Source: Balanoglossus misakiensis (Eukaryota; Hemichordata). From it: 64,000 nt of DNA. The DNA lies in NCBI GenBank assembly GCA_040954595.2, contig CM082581.2, positions 4,030,001 through 4,094,000 on the forward strand. The letters are read 5' to 3'. The notes below the pieces were generated by a model. It saw only the letters and a list, made by a program, of their open reading frames with translations, was not told where the DNA came from and ran no database searches. The translations under genes were made by a program, and so were the position numbers. This document shows, one piece after another, positions 57,541 to 64,000 of this stretch. Positions within the stretch are counted from its first letter, which is position 1; each line of letters begins with the position of its first letter.

Positions 57541-57581
57541 CATGGACGTAAAAAAGAGACCTTCTCTTTTTTACGTCCATG
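57541..57581. mobile_element. 41-bp palindromic mini-element of the CATGGACG family
   Basis: Two arms, CATGGACGTAAAAAAGAGA and its complement, separated by 3 bases. Flanks are GTTTTAC (57534-57540) and ATTTTAC (57582-57588), matching the GTCTTAC of the 508-bp copy at six of seven, or similar, positions. Confidence 0.72.
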
Positions 57582-57764
57582 ATTTTACATTGAAATCTTT
57601 ATCAAGTTTAATCGGTTTGCTTTTAGATAAAGCTGATATGGAGGGTGCACCTTTTCTGAAAATAGGAGATGGGCTGTGTGATGGGTCCAATCCTTTTATT
57701 CATTTTTTTTAGAAGAGGAGGACCCATCTGTTCTTTTCTCCTACCTTGGTGTTGAACCACAGGG

Positions 57765-58192
57765 AACTCTTACTGATTAGCAGAGCAAAAAAGTGGTCTG
57801 ACTACATAAGAAATAGAAAAATATGGATAAAAAAGAACAAAAAAAATAGAGGTAAAGCCAGAATAAACAAAATACAACAACAAGTAAACAAACAAACAAA
57901 CAAACAAACAAACAACTGGCTGACAGTGAGACTTGCATGAAACAGACTCTCTAGTATATAGAGAGAAGGACCATTCTCGACATTACAAGGTGAATATAGT
58001 CTGTTTTGTGGAAGTCTCACAATTCATCAGTTAGTTGGGTTTTTTTGTTTGTTTGTTTACTTGTTTGTTTTTGTTTTTCTATCTTTTCCTTGTATTTTTT
58101 CATGCTTGTCTGTTTTTTTCTATTTTTTATGTACTTTATATTTACTGTTATTCAGTCAGGCCACTTTTTTTCTCTGCTAATCGGTGAGAGTT
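57765..58192. repeat. Large foldback: ~190-bp inverted arms with 49-bp loop
   Basis: Left arm 57765-57948 and right arm 57998-58192 are imperfect inverse complements. Both hold AACTCT(T/C)AC(T/C)GATTAGCAG, a GTGG(T/C)CTGACT block, an A-rich stretch, CAAGTAAACAAACAAAC, a GTGAGACTT block and AAACAGACT. The (AAAC)n and (GTTT)n runs fall at equivalent positions, so this is one unit present twice in opposite orientation. If transcribed it would form a long hairpin. Confidence 0.8.
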
Positions 58193-58881
58193 GCACGAGG
58201 GGTATACATGTAATAAGTGCTTGAAAATAGGCCTGGCAGCTGTTGCCTACAAATTCCATGAGCACTTTCTCTTTTCCACGTTTGTTATTGGTTGTTGTAG
58301 CAAGTTTTTCACTAAGCAAAGTAAAGACGAGGTGGCGTTGTGAAGTACGTACATGTATACTTGGTGCTTACTTGAATTTTGCTATCCACAAGGTGCTGAA
58401 GTTCCTGCTGAGAAATCTGGCCCTTAGCTCTGAAAGCTCGAGAGAGACGGACTCTGCAGATGACATTTTGCCAGACAGCACAGTGAATGACGTACCCTGA
58501 TGTGAACTCTCATTAGAGACCAGGTAATAATTGATGTGACTATTTCCCTAGGGAAACAGCTATTTGATATTCCTATCATGTGACCACACAGCATGAGCAT
58601 GAGGTGTGTTATAACTTGTAAAAATACATATGTATTACAGTAAAACCTGTCTAAGCTGAACCCTGTCTAATCTGGAAACCTGTCTATACCGAACACGTTT
58701 TCCCGTCCCTTTGACATAGAACCACATGTTTAAAGAACCTCTATAAACTGGACATTATTTTGTCAGAAACTGTGTCCGAGCCATTTTGCAGATTGATTGA
58801 TTTCATTCCACCATGATTTCCTACAAAGTTTTCTTAGTAGGGTCTGTGTCATTGACAATCACTTGTTTTCCCTCTACTCAG

Positions 58882-61800
58882 GTTATAGTTATGAAATAAT
58901 GGTCAATGCAGTTGTGTTGTTATTGTGGGCATTCATTGAGGAAGGCAGAGCATTGCTGAACAGAAAGAAGAATTGCCAATGGTGAGTAGGATTTGTGTTG
59001 AGGAATCTGAACTTTTTGAACAACACTTTTCCATTATTGCTGTGTGGAACTAATGTACACAGGTGTGTATTCTAAAAAATGAAAGTGTTCCATGGGAAAG
59101 AATTTTTTTTAGCAGCATAGCCATAGCAGAGATGCATATTGGCAACTGTGAGGCCAACCGCTCTTTTTAAAAAACACACACAAAATGTCTTACTACACCT
59201 ATTCATACTGGCACAAATAAATCAAATTCAAAAATCATACATTGCTGACATTAATAATAATAAAACTTTATTGTCAATAACAAGTGTTGAAAATTATCTT
59301 CGGGTTCATCAACAATGTTAAAAATACAGAATAAAAATATAAAGCAATAAAAATGTATACAATAAAAAGCAGTAAATTTGAAGTTACACACACACACACA
59401 AGAAAAAGAAATATACACACTCTAGAGGTGAGATGACTAACCACGACCAACCAAACTACATCCACTGCCACAGATATAATGTCAAACTGAACTTGAATTT
59501 TGAATACATACAGCTGTTTGGAGAACAGATTTCCTAAACTGTTTTTTTTCCTGGCGAGTGGAACTCTGTAAGTAACACCTAGCTCCCTGATGGGAGTTTC
59601 TGAAATGGACTGTGTAGAGGGTGTTCAGGATCTTTAACAATATTACGGGCCTTTCTTTCAACTGCCCTGTGGTAAATGTTTGCCAGAAAGTTTCGGCGGC
59701 AGGCATTGTGACTTTATATACCAGGGTAATTCAAAGTCAACTGGTTGTGCTTTAGAACACGTGGCGCCCTCCAGTGGTCACTCCATGGGTAGTAGATCTC
59801 AGTGGGTTTGCATCAGCTGATAAGTGGACTGGTTGTTTGATTATGTAGATGATAATGGACATTGTATGTATTGAAAACCTCATGCAGTCATGTCTATACA
59901 TAGCACAGTACCTATTGTTGTCACCAGTGGCTTCTCAATTGAGAGGCAGCTGTAACAATGCAAGTTAAATATTAATCAGATGCAGAAGCAAGTCCCAACA
60001 TGTCGGTTTGCCCACTAAAGCATATAAAACTTGTCAGAATTCCAGATCAGAGATTATTCCGACAAAAGTCGGGGATCCAGTAGCTAACACGGGGGATATA
60101 TTATGTTTCTGTATGTATCCAAGCATGATACGAGTATTACTGGGCAATATGAGTCCAATTTCACATCTATTGTGTTGGAAATATACAATCAAATTAATTG
60201 GATATACTTGATGACAGGTAAAGTGATTTTTTTTCTCATTACATTCCTTTCTGATTTCAACATGTTTCGTGACGCACTGAAAAACAGACATTGTAACCAA
60301 ACCCTGACTAGTTTTCTGGGGACTTGCTGCTCGAAAGTTAGCAATTTGATAATTTGACAGAATTGCCATTTGGTCATTGTTCGAGCTTTCTTCAAGTAGC
60401 CAATGCGAACAGATGTAGTTCTACCATGTGGAAATTCAAATTGAGTCAAGTGTTTTAGAGTGGTGTTTTAGTAACGGTTAAATTAGCAGGTATAGATGGG
60501 TGGTTTCCCGTGAAAACCGGGATTCCCCAATTTTATTGTCCGGTTCAATCGCAGCGTGGTCAGTTTGATATAGTGCATTGTGGCTGTGAACAGAAACTGT
60601 ACGGACCGGATCCGCGATCTTGGTTTCTACTTTTAACTTGTCTTCAATTTATTCTTCTAAACTCTGGTGACGTGGTCATTTACACAGGTAATTTCTACGA
60701 CTAGTACCGACTACATTTTGTACTAATGTGATCAAGGTACTAATATGACCGTGTAATTAACACACTCTGTATATCATAGGAGGTACATTTTAAACTCTAC
60801 TCTTGTGAAATTTTGCTAAATTTGATTCAGAAGCCACTGCATGGTGTAAATCTATTGACTGGTTAAACATTGAATTGGACATTAAGATCCCTATCTGAAC
60901 TCCATCATGCTACAGTGTGTGTTCATGTCTCTACACGTTATTTGTAAATTTCATGAATAATTGGGGCTGTAGTGTTTATTTGTCTGGGACGGTTGCTACT
61001 CTATTAGAATATCACTTTGTTTATTAATTATCAACAATAGCCATAAACATCATGATTGATATTTGAGATTGCATGATATAAGGGAAATAATATGAAACTT
61101 AAAATTGCAGCATTATACCCGATAGCTGGAATGGTGCATGATATTTTTGTCTGGCTACTCTCAGTATCAGCCAGCTTATCCGCAGCAGAATTCCAGAGAT
61201 AATAGTTGGCAGTACACAGCATTTACTAAATTGGGAATTTGAACCTGATCTTGAGATTTGCTTAGATCCTCCTCTGCACATGTATCTATTTTCTGAAAAT
61301 GTACACATTTTCAGTTCCTAACTAGCCACAGTCATGGTTGAGAGGTACGCCTCAAGGCTGATCACCAATCAGGCAAGACATGGCAAATTGGTTTTATGTT
61401 GCCTACCTACAGCAAAGCACAGTTCAGACCTGGTCATGTAAACGTAACGCAGTCATCCGGTATTCAAAATACGATATGTAGCATTCATTTTCAGATATGT
61501 CCAACCTTCAAATATTTCCGTGTCCATTGCACTGTTGGGGATATTAACACTATTGCCGACTTTTTAAAAATAACCCAGGAATCATTAGGTTGAAACAGAA
61601 TAGGTGTTTGCCCTATCCATTTCAAATTAAATTACTTGAATTTCTTTGGGCAGTTTGAGTACATGTCTGCATTGAGAATGATTCTGTGTCTGCGTTGAAA
61701 AAAGAATCTTGCATTCAGAGTGACATGTACTCTAGAATGGGTATGCTCTAAACATGAAATGAACCATTCCAAATTTTGGAATCCTGATTTCTGGAATTTG

Positions 61801-62412
61801 ACCCCCTCTCCCCCGTTTCCCAGTTAAAGGGGTCCAACTTCATAGAAACCAATGGGGTTTGGAAGAAAGCATGTTGATGAAAGGGGTTAAAAATTTGAAT
61901 TCCAGTTTTAGGGTGTACATGTTAAGGAGTGGTTATGTTGTTGACAGCTTGATTGTCGTCTGTCTTGTGATTTTCCCTCAAAAATACATGAAATTTACCA
62001 TTAAATCCCAAACAGCAATCTGAGTCTGTGGTGCAGTTGTCTCAGCTGAACTATTAGCCTTAATTAATAAGAACTACTCAAGTATGTCACGACATTAGGT
62101 ATTACATGCTCTGAGAGCATGACTTGAATGCAAACTTGAATTCAGTTTGTTAAGTTTTACACCAGTTCGTTGAGTTCCATTGGCTTGTGACAGTTATATG
62201 ATACATTCTGTAGAGAATGTCCCAGATACATTCCTGTGAGAAAAACAATACCTGCTGTATTGACACAAGACTGTTAGTGACTGTTCTTTATTCAGCTGTG
62301 AGATTTTTGTTTTTGTTTTTTCTACATCCACAGGTGGGTGTCTGGTCATGGACCGGATGGAAAACTGAAACACTATCTTCTGAAAGTGGGAGATGAAACC
62401 AGAGTGCGCTAA
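58882..62412 (+). CDS. C-terminal two exons of an unrecognised membrane protein gene
   Basis: Exons 58882-58981 and 62334-62412. The acceptor is ctctactcag, the donor is CAATG|gtgagt, the second acceptor is catccacag, and the stop TAA is at 62410-62412. The split Trp codon joins in frame to give YSYEIMVNAVVLLLWAFIEE, GRALLNRKKNCQWWVSGHGP, DGKLKHYLLKVGDETRVR. There is one hydrophobic segment (IMVNAVVLLLWAFI) followed by a basic, charged tail of about 40 residues, probably cytosolic. The first exon starts in phase 1, so at least one upstream coding exon exists; I could not find it between 54000 and 58880. No family recognised. AATAAA at 62993-62998 is a fitting poly(A) signal. Confidence 0.6.
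59252..59480 (-). mobile_element. Probable 3' tail of a LINE/SINE-type retroposon
   Basis: On the - strand it ends TTGACAATAAAGTTTTATTATTATTAA (59252-59276 region), the classic end of CR1/L2-like retroposons in invertebrates. The preceding 200 bp is T-rich with a hydrophobic open frame, as in such tails. Lies in the intron 58982-62333. No reverse transcriptase is left. Confidence 0.4.
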
Positions 62413-62998
62413 AGATGGGCTTGGAAACTACGTACAGCAAACAAGCGCGGACAGAGAGATAAGGAATGTGAAGGGAAAAAAACAGAACGAGGGTTGAATG
62501 GAGAGAAAAACAGGGCTGGAATACGTGGACTGGATTTGAAATCAGCACCCAGTGGCCACCGGTTTGTTTGTGTGTGAACTTTGGTCAGTGTGAATAAGAG
62601 TGGCAGGATGTAGTGGCACAAAGGGAAAGGTAGTTATGTATTGTTGTGGTACTTCCTGTCAGCCATTGAAAACGCTGTTTACCCTTGCATTGGATACCAT
62701 GGTGAAAGTTGATAGTATGTGAATACATTGGTTCCGCCTGAATGGGACGCTTTTTGTGGGACCTCAAGAAGGCATTCAGCCAACGGAGACATCGCACAAT
62801 GAATACCTGAGCGCATTTGCATATTTATGAGTTCCAAGACTGTGCCGTGATTATAGGTTGCACTGTGTATGGGATTAGCTGATGAGCAGGTCTTGTTGAA
62901 GGCATGGAGTACATCGCTGCTAAGTGAGAGATAATCAACTATCAGAAAATACCATCACACAACATCCCAGTTATAATCACTGGTCATTGTTTAATAAA
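62413..62998 (+). other. Probable 3' UTR of the + strand membrane protein gene
   Basis: From the stop at 62412 to the AATAAA at 62993-62998. No other gene features. Confidence 0.5.
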
Positions 62999-64000
62999 CG
63001 GTCTGCAGAGGGCGCTCCACACTCGACCTAACATGGGTTTTATATCACTTTGTAATATTCGTGTTTTTTTCTTCTCGAAAATATCTAAAAGTCAAGAAAT
63101 ACATGTTAAGCTTACATCACTGAAGATGTCCATGTCATCTTTTTTGTCTGCTTGAATTGAGAAGATTATGATCAGCGAATGAAAAAAAATGTTACACATG
63201 AGAGAAGAATGAGAAATCATAGCCTGGTGATGATTGAGGTGGCTGACTGTGACAGTGTTGGACTGTCCGTGCAAATATATCAGTTACAAGGTGAGACCAG
63301 GTGGAATATATTCACGATTCTGTAAAAACATCTTCCCTTTGATCTCTGGCTTTTGCAATCTTTTCTTTGGATAACAGTAACCCAAGTCCTCTTTTTTCAT
63401 CTCTACTGTCAACTCAATAAAAAATCAGCAGCTGTCCTTTGCAGAATTGTATGCATTCTTCCAAATTGCCGTCGTAAGTGTCGCAGTCTCGTGTTGCTTT
63501 GCCGTAACTCAAAACCATCCCACCGATTTATCATTTAAAACTACAGCCATCCATCTCTTTTTCATTTGTGTTTATTGTCCGTAGTGACAGTTCACAAAAC
63601 TTGGAACACTACTAGCGCCGAGCCTGTGGAGTAAGCAAAAAAGAGTTAACTGCTGGGGTTTTCAACTGTCCAAGCTCTTAAATAAAAAAGAGTTAAACTG
63701 TAGGTTACGGCCCAGTGCAGTGGGTAGCTCCCTCTCTAAACTCCCAGACTTCAATATACAGACCTGTAGATGAAAGGTCATTCACTGAAAACTCTGCTGC
63801 CATTTTTTTCTGTGCTCTATCACGCTGAAAACAGGAGTCGAGATATGTAGGAATTGTTTAAATTTTGTTAGCATATGATGGGTCTAATTCCAGATAGCAG
63901 TTGTGTCTTGTGGTAGTGTTTACAGAAAGTATGTTTGTGATTGGTTGGTTGCTAATCTTCAGCAATCACAGAGTGTACACTCTGAAGCCAACTGTTCATC
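62999..64000. other. Intergenic to window end
   Basis: AT-rich, no recognisable gene; a tandem pair of aaaaaagagttaa-like blocks lies near 63638-63695. Confidence 0.4.

Overview
The window is nuclear DNA of an animal, AT-rich and intron-rich. It carries parts of four protein genes. Two are unmistakable orthologues of human genes: an EBF/COE (Collier/Olf/EBF) transcription factor on the + strand, and the purine 5'-nucleotidase NT5C2 on the - strand. The EBF has a single helix-2 segment in its HLH, where vertebrate EBFs have two. Introns are short to medium and there are many small inverted-repeat elements. I infer an invertebrate deuterostome (hemichordate, echinoderm or cephalochordate), but the sequence alone does not fix the phylum.

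Layout: (1) 1-18786, the 3' two thirds of EBF, from the end of the DNA-binding domain through IPT/TIG, HLH and transactivation region to the stop; earlier exons lie off the left edge. (2) 18787-29416, EBF 3' UTR and intergenic DNA with a 919-bp terminal-inverted-repeat element at 27690-28608. (3) 29417-30406, a single-exon - strand gene for a membrane-anchored methyltransferase-fold protein. (4) 30407-34980, intergenic DNA with a 288-bp (GAT)n microsatellite and a degenerate ~107-bp tandem array. (5) 34980-52890, NT5C2 on the - strand: 15 coding exons and a probable long 3' UTR. (6) 52891-58881, NT5C2 5' region and repeat-rich intergenic DNA, including a family with CATGGACG-type termini and a large foldback. 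(7) 58882-62412, the last two coding exons of an unrecognised + strand gene.

The most interesting observation is in EBF. The 82-bp exon just after the zinc knuckle is present twice, in tandem, separated by only 38 bp (1673-1754 and 1793-1874). Both copies have intact splice sites and open frames. Neither is a multiple of three, and the intron between them is too short to splice normally. They therefore look like mutually exclusive exons that would give two EBF proteins differing at five positions in the DNA-binding domain. A second, more speculative point is that NT5C2 may have an upstream exon adding a signal-peptide-like N-terminus.
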